Assembly: GCF_022376445.1 (NCBI RefSeq)
Contig: NW_025954968.1
Coordinates: forward strand, 496,001-560,000
Source of the DNA: Fomitopsis serialis
Taxonomy: Eukaryota > Basidiomycota > Agaricomycetes > Polyporales > Fomitopsidaceae
DNA length: 64,000 nt
Direction: 5' to 3'
The translations under genes and the position numbers were made by a program. Each line of letters opens with the position of its first letter. Position 1 is the first letter of the stretch. The notes beneath the pieces are model-generated. The model did no database searches, was not told where the DNA came from, and was given only the letters and a program-made list of their open reading frames with translations. Positions 11,933-22,821 of this stretch are shown one piece after another.

Positions 11933-12616
11933 ATTACATCGAGAGGTGCCATTGTCATGCATTCGCAGCCACAGATCTTTGTACATACCACATAGTCTCA
12001 GTAAGTATATTATTCCGAATTCGAGTTGACTAGGTTTGCGCAACCGCTGCCGGGCGACAGTACTGTATGTGAGGTAAGCGTACACTTCGTCTAATGACAG
12101 ACGCCTAGCGCGATGTTACTTACTTGATCTCCCATAACCATAGCCTATAAGTTAGGCAGACTCTAAACACGATCTTGCTTAGTGGAGGAGGGCGGTCGTG
12201 TATCGTGCGGATGCGCGCAGGGAATCCTAGGTGAGTGTGCTGCTGCGCTCTCCCACGTATGATCAGGCTGAGTGGCAAATCGCGACAGGTAGAACAACGT
12301 ACCGCAATGGTGCCTTCTGAGTTCCGACAAGCAGAAGCATGCCTCATAGTGGAGTCATGACTATGGCACCAGTCGCGACACAATCTGGCAGTTGGTCAAT
12401 AGGTGCTAGGACAGCATTCAACTATAGATGGCCGAATTCGAAGGTGTGGTGATTATCTGACTCGTCCTGTCAATGTTGCTAGTATCATTCAAATTTAGCG
12501 CAAATACGAGACGGAACGCGGAAAACACAAGCCGATCATTGATGAGCACACACAGCTAAGTTTGCCCGCAATGCGCATAGTGAGTGAGTGATAGATTCTT
12601 GATCACTACACCTCAG
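11933..12616. other. no supported gene
   Basis: This is the 3-prime flank of the dehydrogenase followed by AT-richer sequence. No coding or RNA signal is recognised. Confidence 0.35.
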
Positions 12617-12993
12617 ATGGCCAACAGATCACGTCAGCGCCTTTCAGTTGACCTGCTTCATCCGACTCAGGAGTCTCCATCTGAACTTGAAGTCCGCAGG
12701 TCTTTGGTGAGTCTGGTGCCCCTCCGATGTTGGTCCAATCACCTCTACTACCGAGCGCTCTTCATGATATCACTCAGCATGCACAATCACTGCGCTATGA
12801 TGCTCGTGGTATCAACGTGAAACCAGTGTTTTTTAGCCATGCAAGGCTCTGTATGACACCCCAGAGTGATGGCGCAGGCCACCTTGAAATTGATACCCGT
12901 GCCGCGACCTCTACTATATATACTGAGAGAGGAACCAGACCCACCAACCTTGAAGTCGACTTAGACGACAACAATGCCCAATCGCCTGAATAA
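12617..12993 (+). CDS. possible small two-exon gene, function unknown
   Basis: A plausible model joins 12617-12706 (30 codons, ending at a strong GTGAGT donor) to 12778-12993 after a 71-nt intron ending in ATCACTCAG, phase 0 on both sides, giving 101 aa. The protein is hydrophilic and ends in an acidic tail (DLDDNNAQSPE). I recognise no domain. Support is only the matched splice phase and codon-like composition. It could instead be the 5-prime part of the zinc-finger gene that follows, or chance. Confidence 0.25.
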
Positions 12994-13130
12994 TTGGTGA
13001 GCTAAGCGGTCGCTACCGTGTATCAGTCGGCCGGTGCTCACATTACTATTATTCGCAGGGCGTACTGGCAAGTCTGCGATACCTTGCAACCCGCTCATAC
13101 TAGCAGCCCATCCCAGATGGCTCAAGGTAG

Positions 13131-13990
13131 TCTTGCGGGCGAAGACACCTTTGTAGCGCAATACGTGACCGCGGTGGACGCGGCGGACGTTGGCAAAACG
13201 GACAGCTTCTGGATGCTGCTGTCACTGAGACCGTGCCCCTTACTAGCGAGACGGGTTCGACGAACTGGGAGTACGACCTCGTCGTGGAAATTTTCCGCTC
13301 GCATGTCACCTCCTGCGCAGTCCTGCCCCGGGCAGCCTCGGAGATCATCACACTGATACGCAACTACATCCTCGGTCCTCACGTAATGCTTGAGGCATCG
13401 CCCGACACCCCGCCTATCCTTCCTGCGACTAGCTCGATCCACCCGCAGCTGTATAGGTTGCTGACACCGGACACGGTAAGCCTGATCATCAAGTTGCTGA
13501 GCTCGCGATGGTACTGATTTCTTTTCAGCCCCAGCCCGCAGTCGTCACGGCTGAGCGACCCCACGGAGGGGACTTTGAAATCCGATGCCAGTGGGACGGC
13601 TGCCACGGCTACCTCCCTGGTACTAGCATAGCCATACTCAATCGACACCTGCTCCAATACCACTTCGCAGACACAGAGGCCGAATGGAAGCTGTCCACTG
13701 ACAGGATCCGATGTCAGTGGGAGGGGTGTGGCCGACCATTGTTCAAGCGCATGATCGCGAAACACGTCCGCATCACGCACCTGCAGTGCGGCAAGGTTCG
13801 GTGCCAGCATCCCGGATGTAACTTCGCGACGTTCAGCCGCAAGGATGCACTGACAAGGCATGTGCAGGCTATGCATGGCGCTGGCATTCGTGCGGATAAT
13901 GGGACCGCCGGTGGTGTTCACTACACTATGGGGGAGTACCCACTAGCACGGTATGAATCGTCTGTGGGTATGTGGGGAATCCAAGGATAA
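13131..13990 (+). CDS. C2H2 zinc-finger protein (5-prime end uncertain)
   Basis: Two exons are clear: an exon open from about 13131 to 13475, a 53-nt intron 13476-13528 (GTAAGC donor, TTTTCAG acceptor, phase 0), and an exon 13529-13990 ending in TAA. The C-terminal exon carries three Cys2His2-like units: IRCQWDGC with HLLQYH, IRCQWEGC with HVRITH, and VRCQHPGC with HVQAMH. The W/GC spacing resembles GLI/Zic-type and other fungal C2H2 fingers, so a nuclear DNA-binding role is likely by family. The N-terminal part has no recognised domain. An ATG at 13117 is in a different frame and would need another short intron, so I cannot fix the start. The first finger has a longer loop than usual. Confidence 0.65.
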
Positions 13991-14318
13991 CTTATGACAG
14001 TCTTACGTTCGGCCCTATCAATTGTACTTCGAAATGGCAGACATGATATGTAACTTAAGGTGGGACACGCTACTGCCTCTATGTATCCATAGCACGAGAA
14101 GTTTGTTATGTCAATGTATTTAATACGACAAAGTTGTCGATGCACTTGCTTTAGTAGTCGACTTGAACGATTCAAACCGGGTTCTGCCCATCTGGCAACC
14201 TACACTGTTGATGGGCCATTCAGTCCGACACTGTCCTCCCGGGGTCACTGCCAAAGCAATTGCATCAATTCCGGAAAATGCAATGCTGATATATCATGTA
14301 CATTGACCACAGCTGACA

Positions 14319-14830
14319 TTAGAATTCATCGTGGAGTCTCCCCTCTGTCAGCAGACCCCGATCGGGCCCACCATGCGCATCTCCTTGTTTACCAATGCCG
14401 CACTCCGCCACAAGCAAGCTCCGGAACTCCTCTGCCACCGCCTTCCACCGCTCCCTCTCAATCTCACACTGCTTCAAAGCATCGCGCCAATGCTGTTCGC
14501 CCCCGAGAGACGCCGACGCGCCGACGGGTCGAAAACGCTCGCTGAGCACCTTCTCGCGTTCGGCTTGGATGAGGAGCACGATGATTCCGAAGAAGAATCC
14601 CATAGAGGTGAAGAATATGACCCAGAAGCCCCAGTCGACGGGTCTCGCGTCGATATGTTTGCGAGATCCTACAGACGGGCCCGATGCTTTCTTATCGGAG
14701 CATGCTTGTCTGGTGCACGAAAGACGGGATCAGACAGCTGGGTGACTCGGACATTTTTGAACAGAGACTCACTGTGACACTCCGCCGTCTTCGTGAATCT
14801 CGCTGCATGAGGGATGTCAAAATATAAGTC
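14319..14830 (-). CDS. small single-TM, coiled-coil protein fragment, function unknown
   Basis: The 3-prime exon 14668-14319 is convincing: it opens after a CTGTAG acceptor, encodes a hydrophobic segment around VDWGFWVIFF and SMGFFFGIIVLLI (one TM helix), then a charged helical region (QHWRDALKQCEIERERWKAV, EEFRSLL), and stops at 14319. Upstream, a strong GTGAGT donor near 14772 ends an in-phase exon reading FDIPHAARFTKTAECH. No start codon is in that frame, so at least one more 5-prime exon is missing or lost. I do not recognise the family. Single-pass membrane topology with a cytosolic coiled coil is inferred from composition only. Confidence 0.4.
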
Positions 14831-16249
14831 ACGTCAAGTCAAAGCTTGTTCTGTCGCGCATCGAAGGGGCAACACGCACGATGTCTTCCCATCTGTCGAT
14901 TGCATAGCAGAACTTGGATGCGTGTCCGACATCGCAGCAATCCTTACTCGAAACACCGATTACTCTGAAGCGATTCGTGCGTATGATATCGGTCGAATAT
15001 ACGGTACCGGTAGCCCTGTGACGACGTCTGGGATGGAGACTCTGTAAGGCGAGAGGTTGCTTAAAGTTATCGATAGGTTCGATCAAATATACATGCGGTA
15101 AACGATGCTGTGTTGTTCAGACGCCGGCACGAACAACTAGACAATCGAAGATTGGACGTGGTCTCCTGGTCCCCATGACTCGACGGAACAATGCGGCGAT
15201 GGTGAGATCAGGCACCAGGCAGTACATTGTGACTCTTGGCTGTATTCGGTCAGCCCACCTGTACACCAAGTACACTCAGTGCTGAGAAGCTAATCTCGCG
15301 GCTTTGCCTGCGCCGAGCCTTCAGAACGATGCTTGAACGACGTTATCGGGTTGGCTCAGGTTTGTTTACCATTTGATGGCACACGTAGGCTACAGATGGA
15401 CATATGCGATGATACCTCTGTTTGACTTGCGTTCGATGGTTAACGTTGCAGTGTTGAACGTTAACCAGTGGCTCCTCGTGTACGGTCTTCCCCGGACCCC
15501 CGTCCAGGGGTGTCTCTTGCCCTACACGCAGTGCTGATCTGTCTAAGTGCCGCCGGACCCGGTATCTAGATCCGAACACGGTAAGTAGGTGCACGAGTAG
15601 AGCTCCAGAGGAATGACAAGCCTGAAAGCATCAGCTCGGACCGTGACGGCCAAAGATGCGCTGTAAGTTGAAATGCAGTGGTGTTATCAACCTTGCTCAT
15701 CTATTCTTTTCCTCGCGCACAAGCCTGGAATACCCGCGCCGTGACCGCTCTACCAAGCATCAAAGTCTGCACGTCCAACGTATGCTCAAAGATCGCTCAC
15801 CGACGAGAAACGCCGTTGATTCCATGGAGCGTATGATACCTGCATTTCACTGCCCAATCCATACTCTGCATCGGGACATGGTACAGGTGGGCGAAAGGAA
15901 GGTAGCGAAGATCGCACCGGAGGCGACCTTGTACAGCTACCCAGAGGCTTGCACGATGCGTTCGCTGATTCCCTCTCGACGGGGCGCACGGGTATGGAAT
16001 GCGTGGTGGACCCTCGCGCACTGAGCTGGACATGTCGGGTGGACTCAGGCTGACGGCGGCTGACAGCGTGTAACTTACCAGCCTCAGGCTAGGGAGCACC
16101 TCAAGCTCGGTCCATGCCCTGGGCACAGGCAAGCAGCACTAGCAACAACAGTGTTTTCTGGAATATCGTTGACAAATATGAGAGGGTCGGAGGAGCTGAA
16201 GCTGGGTGACAGACGAGAGCCTGACACCGAGACCAGCATACGGCGGCCC
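14831..16249. other. gene-poor spacer
   Basis: Only short overlapping open frames are present, without splice or domain support. It borders repeat R1-A on its right. Confidence 0.4.
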
Positions 16250-18145
16250 GGCGGGAGCGGACTGGTGACGCGGTGGCATCAATGATCGAGATCCCGATTT
16301 GGTCACCGCCACTGTGGCTTTGCTGTGGCTGTGAGCACTCAGCAACTTCAACTCCGAGTCCCGAATGCTGGTCGCGAACTGAAGCCTTCTGTTCGAAGAG
16401 CAAGCCATTTCATGATAGGCCTGCTGCTACTATGCTTATATCGCGACCCCAATTGCCCGAGATTGGACCAGAATATGAAAGCCGTGAGCTTGAAGGCATT
16501 TCGATTCCTTTGAAGTGAACGTCGTCGCGTCTGAAGATCATGGTGATATTCCACAAGTGGTCAGAGACAGTCGCAGAGCTCTACTTCGCACATTCCACCA
16601 GACCGTCGCCGAATGACACGCCCTAATGCGCAATCCCCTTGACTCGACGTGTCATCCAAATATCCGTCTAGGGATGCTTTGTCCACCATCACGGTGGAAA
16701 CGCTCTGACCTGCGCACTCTTCTTTACTCTTCTATCACTCCGTGCCCGTCGCGGAGTATACCAATCAGGCATATCGTGCGCATCAGCCATTATCATGCCC
16801 GTCATCCGCATGGCGCTGACCACAGCCTCGCCCTTTCCAGCGATTGCTTTGTCTTCGATGTGGACCCACAAACACCCAAATTCGGAAACCGCCCTCGTAT
16901 CGCGGTCCACGCTGCGGACCGGACTGGGCTCGTGGATGTGATACCACGTGTTCGCGGCCTTTGTGCCAAACATATAAATGGACCTCGATATGCGGCCCTC
17001 TTCCGCCCAACCGCGACTCCCCCTCCTCCTCTCTCCCCACCTCTAGGCTACCTCCCGTCCACGTCTCTTGCTCACTCGCTATGTGGCTCTCCTCTCAAGT
17101 GGTATACCTCGTCGGCTGCGCCAAGCTCTGTGTACCCGACCACCGTATGGACGCCACTCGTCGACAAATGGCGCGCGTCGTCGCGCACAAAGGTACGTCT
17201 ACCATGCGTCCCCAACGGGCGCCCTCGATCTGACCCGACGCGTAGAACTACGCTCACATCGCGTTGAAGCTTCGCCGTCGGTCGCTGCCAGCCACACGCG
17301 ACCTCGAGTGGCGTTCATCGACTGTCAGCCTGCGCCACCGACGCGTCGCGAGTTCGACCAGCCGCCCTGTCAGCCGCCGTGATACTTAAGGCGCCTGCCC
17401 TCTGGACTGTGTACGTTTCTTTTGTCTGTCTTGTCCCCGTCTGCGCCTGCTCCGCCTGTCCGACCTGCTGCGTCCGAGTAAAGTAAACTCGGCGGCAATA
17501 TCCATTGGGAGATTGGTACGTCTGCTCGTCGTCTCGCACGTCCCCTACTGACCACCATTCGTACGTCAAGTGCCCAATGGATCGTAAGGGAACATGTGGT
17601 CACACACAGCAACAGAGTTGCGTCAACATGTGTGTGATTCGTCAAGCGCCGGAAGCTGTGGCTGCCTCAAGAGCCCGAGGTCGGGCGAAGGGTCAAGCGC
17701 CGCAAGGTAAAGGAGGCTGGCGTCAAGGGTGCTCGAACGAGCGAAGGGTCAAGCGCCGCAAGAAAGTCATGGGAGCTAGCCTCCAGAGCTCGGTTTTGAG
17801 TGAAGGGTCAAGCGCCGCAAGAAAGTCACAGGAGCTAGCATCCAGGGCTCTGACACGAGCGAAGGGTCAAGCGCCGCAAGAAAGTCATTGGAGCTAGCTT
17901 CCAGGGCTCTGACACGAGCGAAGGGTCAAGCGCCGCAAGAAAGTCATTGGAGCTAGCTTCCAGAGCTCTGGCATGAGCGAAGGGTCAAGCGCCGCAAGGA
18001 CATGGCTGCGTCAAGTCCTCCCGAGGGCGGGCGGGCATCGCGGGACGCGGTGTCTGTCCGGGCGCGGACCTTTACGTGGTCCTCGGGATAAGTACCCTCG
18101 CACTCGTGCGGGGGGAAACTAACTCGCGCCGAAGTCGATGATGAG
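16250..18145 (+). mobile_element. repeat R1, copy A (about 1.9 kb, with TATA and tandem array)
   Basis: First of five copies of a dispersed repeat (others near 20290, 26690, 45700 and 51640). Conserved modules in order: a 5-prime segment around GATCGAGAT (near 16282); a segment with AATCAGGCATATCGTGCGCA; a TATAAATGGACCTCGA promoter-like box near 16972; a segment around CCACTCGTCGACAAA; an inverted pair CCATTGGG/CCCAATGG (17502 and 17573); a tandem array of about 58 bp units; and a terminal module CGGACCTTTACGTGGTCCTC followed by a short hairpin. No transposase, reverse transcriptase or long conserved protein is encoded, so it is non-autonomous. A solo LTR (promoter in the middle) is one possibility; I did not find clear TG..CA ends or a target-site duplication. 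Confidence 0.7.
17685..18000 (+). repeat. tandem array inside R1-A, about 58-bp unit, six copies
   Basis: Each unit begins GCGAAGGGTCAAGCGCC and carries GGAGCTAGC..CCAG. Copies start near 17686, 17742, 17801, 17861, 17919 and 17977. The other R1 copies have fewer units (about 3 in B, 4-5 in C, 4 in D, 3 in E), so the array expands and contracts. Confidence 0.85.
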
Positions 18146-18949
18146 TATTTTCTTTCGAGCTCTCGGCGTTTCGTGTTTTGTCATGTACGGTCGTCGTGTA
18201 GGAGGAGAATACACTTGCTGATGTACAACACAGTTTGATTGATCGTTCCCGGCAGCGGTAACTCCGCTGTCCGTTACTGTTGCTCACTCAAGGTATAACG
18301 TCGCGCCCTCCAGCGTGGCGATCGAACATTGGGTGAGATTCATCGCGACTAATGATTCATGGGCCACATATCTCATTGTGCTGCCTCCCTTCCTTCAGAG
18401 TCGATTCGGCGAGCGGATCGCATAACGCTACACGCTCAACAACGTCACACCGCGCTGCCAGCAGGCCTTGATAATCCTCTGTTCCCGCTGTTCATCGTCC
18501 CGCCTTCGCAGCGCAGCGCCCCATCGCCGCACTCCAGTTATGCTCGCGCTCGACAGACAGCCTAGACGACGGTGATGTGTACGAGCCTAGGTCGCCTTGG
18601 ACGAGCACGGTGCGTCGCTCTTGGGAGTCGGGCGCAACCCCCCTCGGGAGAGATGGATTAGAAGAGGGTCGAGAGGCAAGTTAGAGCTCACGATTTATGT
18701 AGCTCAGCGTCGGATCGCGAACCCCGACTTCAGTATGCGGACGATGCATTCGATTGGCGCTGAAGGGGTTTCGGCTTCGCGAAACAGTAGCCCATCGAGT
18801 ACACGAGCTCAAACCTGCGCATTCCCATTCCCATACGGACATGCGCGACCAAGAAGCAGTACACTTCGGCGGCCCAGTCATCGATCCGTACGCCTAGTCC
18901 AGCATAAATTAACATTGCATTGTCGGCAGGGAGTCCAGCCATGCAAACC
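18146..18949. other. shared flank of R1-A, then spacer
   Basis: From about 18146 to 18490 this resembles the sequence after R1-C (about 28655-29100), so it belongs to a larger duplicated unit. The rest shows no gene. Confidence 0.45.
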
Positions 18950-19945
18950 TCAGCCATCGAACCACCCGCTATCCCCAGTAGTCACCAACGCACGGCTGAT
19001 CACCTCCATCGTATGCGCCCATACGCGCTCACGGACCTCCACTCCACCATAATAACCCACCATCCCGATGTCGTCGCCGCGCGGGCCCTTTCGCCTCACC
19101 CCTCCTCCGCCGTCGAGCACCGCGTAGAGCATGTACTCGCCGCAGTCGTCGATCGACGTGCACAACACGTCCGCGAGGGGCCGTGCCCAGCCCGGGAGCA
19201 GTGGCGTGCTCACGAGCCCAGGGAAGATGTGCGTGAAGGTCACGCCGGGAGCGAGGGCTGCTAGGCTCTGCGAGAGATTCAGCACGCCGCCAACTGCTGG
19301 GCCAAAGCTACCAAGCGGTACGCACCTCGACCATCACGTCCGTGTATGTGATCACTGTCGGCCGCAGTGTCCTCACACTCCACGGCTTCTGGAAGCCCAA
19401 GTCGTCCAAATCGACAGGCCCGCCGCGCCCAGCTGCGAGCACGTTCAGCAAAGACGCGTCCTCCCCCGCCTCGCGCGCTGCTCGGAGAAGTGGCAGGAGG
19501 TCGAGCGCGAACTTCGCGCGCGCGTAGTACGCTACCGCGAGCAGCGCGTCTGGGATCCCCTCCGCCGTTGGCGCCCGCGCGCCCCGCAGGACCTGCCACG
19601 CGTTCGGGAGCGCGCCGCACGTCAGCACGACGTAATTCACTTTCGTGAGCCGTGAGCGGAGGCTGGACGTCGTCGCGGCGACGTTCCGCATCAGGCTCGC
19701 GTCGCATTCCACGAACTCGTACTTCGCTGCGGGCGAGGCGGGCGGGGGAAGGAGGCGAAGATCGCGTCGGCGGCGGCGCGGTTCCGCCCGACGAGAATGA
19801 TGTGCGCGTTGCCGTTGGTATGTCTGGCGAAGGCTTGTGCGGTGCCGCGTCCGATGCCGGACGTCCCGCCGAGGAAGATCGCAACTGGAGGCGAGGCTGG
19901 CGAGAAGTTCGCGTTCGACGCACGGACGGAGGCGAGCGGGGGCAT
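18950..19945 (-). pseudogene. short-chain dehydrogenase/reductase (SDR) with a 1-nt frameshift
   Basis: Start ATG is 19945-19943. Exon 1 runs to 19326, a 58-nt intron is 19325-19268, and exon 2 is 19267-18950. Seen in order: a Rossmann glycine motif GGTSGIGRG near residue 25, HIILVGRNRAAADAI, KYEFVECDASLM, NYVVLTCG, YYARAKF, DLDDLGFQK, then after the intron HIFPGLVSTPLL, DDCGEYMLYA and GDDIGMVGYYG. This is the NAD(P)-dependent SDR fold common in basidiomycetes; the substrate is unknown. Between FASFPRP and AAKYEF the frame shifts by one base near 19738, in a C/G-rich run. Correcting that single position restores a continuous protein of about 310 aa. So it is either a recent pseudogene or an intact gene with a consensus error. 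It sits between R1 copies A and B. Confidence 0.8.
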
Positions 19946-20289
19946 GTCGGGGGAAGTTGTTCGCGTAAGTAGAGATCCACCAAATCGTGGTGGAGTTATA
20001 CAGAGGGGCATGTCGTAAGGATAAACGCTGTGCAGGCGGTCAGTGTCAGGCCAACGTACTATCGCGCGTACCACGGCGCGCCCGTACAGTTTTTGTACAG
20101 CATGGTCCCTTGGACTCAGCAGTCAGCAGCGAAGCCGCTTGAGCTTTCCGCCATCAAGCGTATCGTATCAGGAGCATACTCCGCTCAAGGAATGCGTGCA
20201 GTGAGCAGACGAAACAGACGAACCAGGCATAGCCATCAGCTCGACCTGTGCGTCTGAGCGGGCCCGAGGCTCGGACGACGGAGCGGCAT
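19946..20289. other. upstream region of the SDR gene
   Basis: About 340 bp between the SDR start and R1-B. It presumably held the SDR promoter. No distinct element is recognised. Confidence 0.35.
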
Positions 20290-22330
20290 CTCGTGATCTC
20301 GTGACGTAGTGGCGTCAGTGATCGAGATTGCGATTTGCTCCCGCGGCCAGTCGGGCGACTCGGGCGACCGGTATGGCTTTACGGTGGCTGTCGACCTCAT
20401 GCTGTCTGTTCGCGTCGCACGACCCATATCGCTCAGGGCTATGTAATTCAAAGGGACCCAACGCTTGCTGTAAGTGTTTTTTATGCATTGGAAACTGTTG
20501 TCCTAACTTTTAGTTTGTGGCAATTGACGATGGCACATTGCGACTGGCACTTCCGAGTCGCCGCCGGCTCGGACTCGGATGCGCACTGGTACTTGCGTTG
20601 ACCGAATACTGAAGTCTTCTACTCCACTAACAGATGTATCAGTGACAAATTGTATAAAACACTACTGGGTGCTGCTGGTGGAACTCTAGTTTCCCCCAGG
20701 TCAAACATGAACCAGGAGTCGAACATATTCTAGTAAAGGGACGCCTCTGAGTCATTCCATCGCCACAAGCCAAGAGCGGCGGTATTGATGCATCTCTACC
20801 TTCCCACATCCCTCGAAGTGGTCACTGGCCTATACGCCCTATCGCGGAATCCCTGACTCGACGTGTCACCCAAGTATCCGTCTAGGGATGCTTTGTCCTC
20901 CATCACGGTGGAAACGCTCTGACCTCCGCACTCTTCTATCACTCCGTGCCCGTCGCGGAGTACATCAATCAGGCATATCGTGCGCATCAGCTATTATCAT
21001 GCCCGTCGTCCGCATGGCGCTGACCATAGCCTTGCCGTTCTCAGCGATCTTTTGTCTTCGATTGTGGACCCACAAACCTGAATGCCCAAATCCGGGAACC
21101 GCTCCAGAGTCCACGGCCTTGGCGGGCCTACGCTATGGACTAGGCGGGGTCTGTGATTGTGACACCCACGTGTTCGCGGCCTTTGTGCCACTCGGGCCAA
21201 ACATATAAAGGGACCTCGACGGCCGCGCTTTTGCCGCCCAACGACTCTTCCTCTCCCCCCACCTCCAAGATGCCTCTCGTCCACGGCACTTGGTCGCTCG
21301 CTATCTGGCTCTGCTCTCACTGGCAAGTGGTTCTCCTCGTCAGCCGCCCCGGATTCTGGATGCCGACGCCACATGGACGCCACTCGTGGACAAAGGGCGC
21401 GCATCGTCGCGCACAAAGGTACGTCTACCACCCCTTCTCAATGGGCGCCCTCGATCTGATTCGACACGTAGACCGACGCTCATGTCGCGTTGAAGCTTCG
21501 CCGTCGGTCTCTGCCAGCCACACGCGGCGTTCCTCGACTGTCAGCCTGCGCCACCGACGCGTCGCGTGTTCGACTAGCCACCCTGTCAGCCGCTACGCTA
21601 CTTGAGGAGTCTGCTCTCTGAATCTGGACTGCGTGCGTATCGTCTTGTCTGTCTAGTCTCTGTCTGGGCCTGTTCCGCTTGTCCGACCTCCTGCGTTCGA
21701 GTCAAATGTCCTCGGTGGTGATCATATTCAGTGACATTGGCCAAGTGGTACGTCCTCACGACAGTCATCGTCCCCTTCTCCGACTCACTGTGAGTCGCAT
21801 CTCAGGCCTCCGATGGATCGTAAGGCAAGATACGCGCCGCAACAGAGCGCGTCGACTGAGTGTGTGATGGTCAAACGCCAGATGCTGTGGCTGCCCCAAG
21901 AGCTCGACATCGGGCGAAGGGTCAAGCGCCGCAAGGTAAAGGAGGCTGGCCTCAAGGGTGCTCGAACGAGCGAAGGGTCAAGCGCCACAAGAGAAAACGG
22001 GGCTAGCTTCAAGGGCTCTGGCAAGAGCGAAGGGTCAAGCGCCACAAGGACATGGCTGCGTCTAGTGCAAGAGCAGCAAGTTGGGCCACCCGAGGGCGGG
22101 CGGGCATCGCGGGGACGCGGTGTCTGTCCGGGCGCGGACCTTTACGTGGTCCTCGGGATAAGTACTCTCGCACTCGTGCGAGGGGAAACTAACTCGCGCC
22201 GAATCCGAATCCGAGGTTGGAGGTATGTCGTTTGCGCAACCCGATGTATCTTAGTACCAGAATCTGCTCCTATCTGCCAATACAATTTCTTTCGTTGCGG
22301 ACTGTCGATGCATATGTGATCGTGAGGAAG
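20290..22330 (+). mobile_element. repeat R1, copy B
   Basis: Same module order as copy A: GATCGAGAT near 20320, AATCAGGCATATCGTGCGCA near 20965, TATAAAGGGACCTCGA near 21205, a tandem array of about three units (21917-22060), CGGACCTTTACGTGGTCCTC near 22135, and the hairpin CTCGCACTCGTGCGAG at 22167-22182. The CCATTGGG/CCCAATGG pair is degraded here. Past the hairpin, its 3-prime extension (to about 22330) matches copies D and E but not A and C. Confidence 0.7.
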
Positions 22331-22489
22331 CCCGCAAAACAGTGAGGCAAGAGTTCACCTTGGCAAACCGACTGATCCACGACTACCTTCGGCGTTCCCC
22401 TGCACAATACGCCGCTCGGTGCCGTCAACTGCGTATCAGACTTCACGTCTACTAAACCCTGACGGCTTGACCGAGTGCATGTAGATGTG

Positions 22490-22821
22490 ATTACGCATGT
22501 ACAAGGTTTTGGGGGATACACGAAGCGTTGGGGTGGAGTTGAGAAGCCGAGTACCAGCTAAGCACGGGAAGACTACGACTATGAATGGTACCATATGAGC
22601 GTTACGACAGTAGTCGCTGTGCCGGGGCCCTTGGACCATTCCCTAGTGAACACATACCGTATGAGCTGAATGAAAGGCACCGGGTCCCACTCGGCATTCA
22701 CACTAGGAGCGTGAAGGCCCGAGAACATATACTGTTGGGTCAAGCCGTTAACAGAGCCATGGTAACTGGATACGAAACATCGTACCTACCCTGAGATCGC
22801 ACGAGAAACAAGAGTCGGTAC
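22490..22821 (-). repeat. conserved 3-prime flank of gene X (copy 1)
   Basis: A non-coding stretch downstream of gene X that recurs beside the other two copies (about 24960-25257 and 50851-51140). Shared tracts include GGCCCGAGAACATAT and GTTGGGTCAAGCCGT. It shows that the duplication units extend past the coding region. Confidence 0.7.

Noticed and set aside
17685..18000. Protein-coding repeat in the R1 array
   Set aside because: The unit length of about 58-59 bp is not a multiple of three, so the frame changes from unit to unit; there is no conserved peptide.
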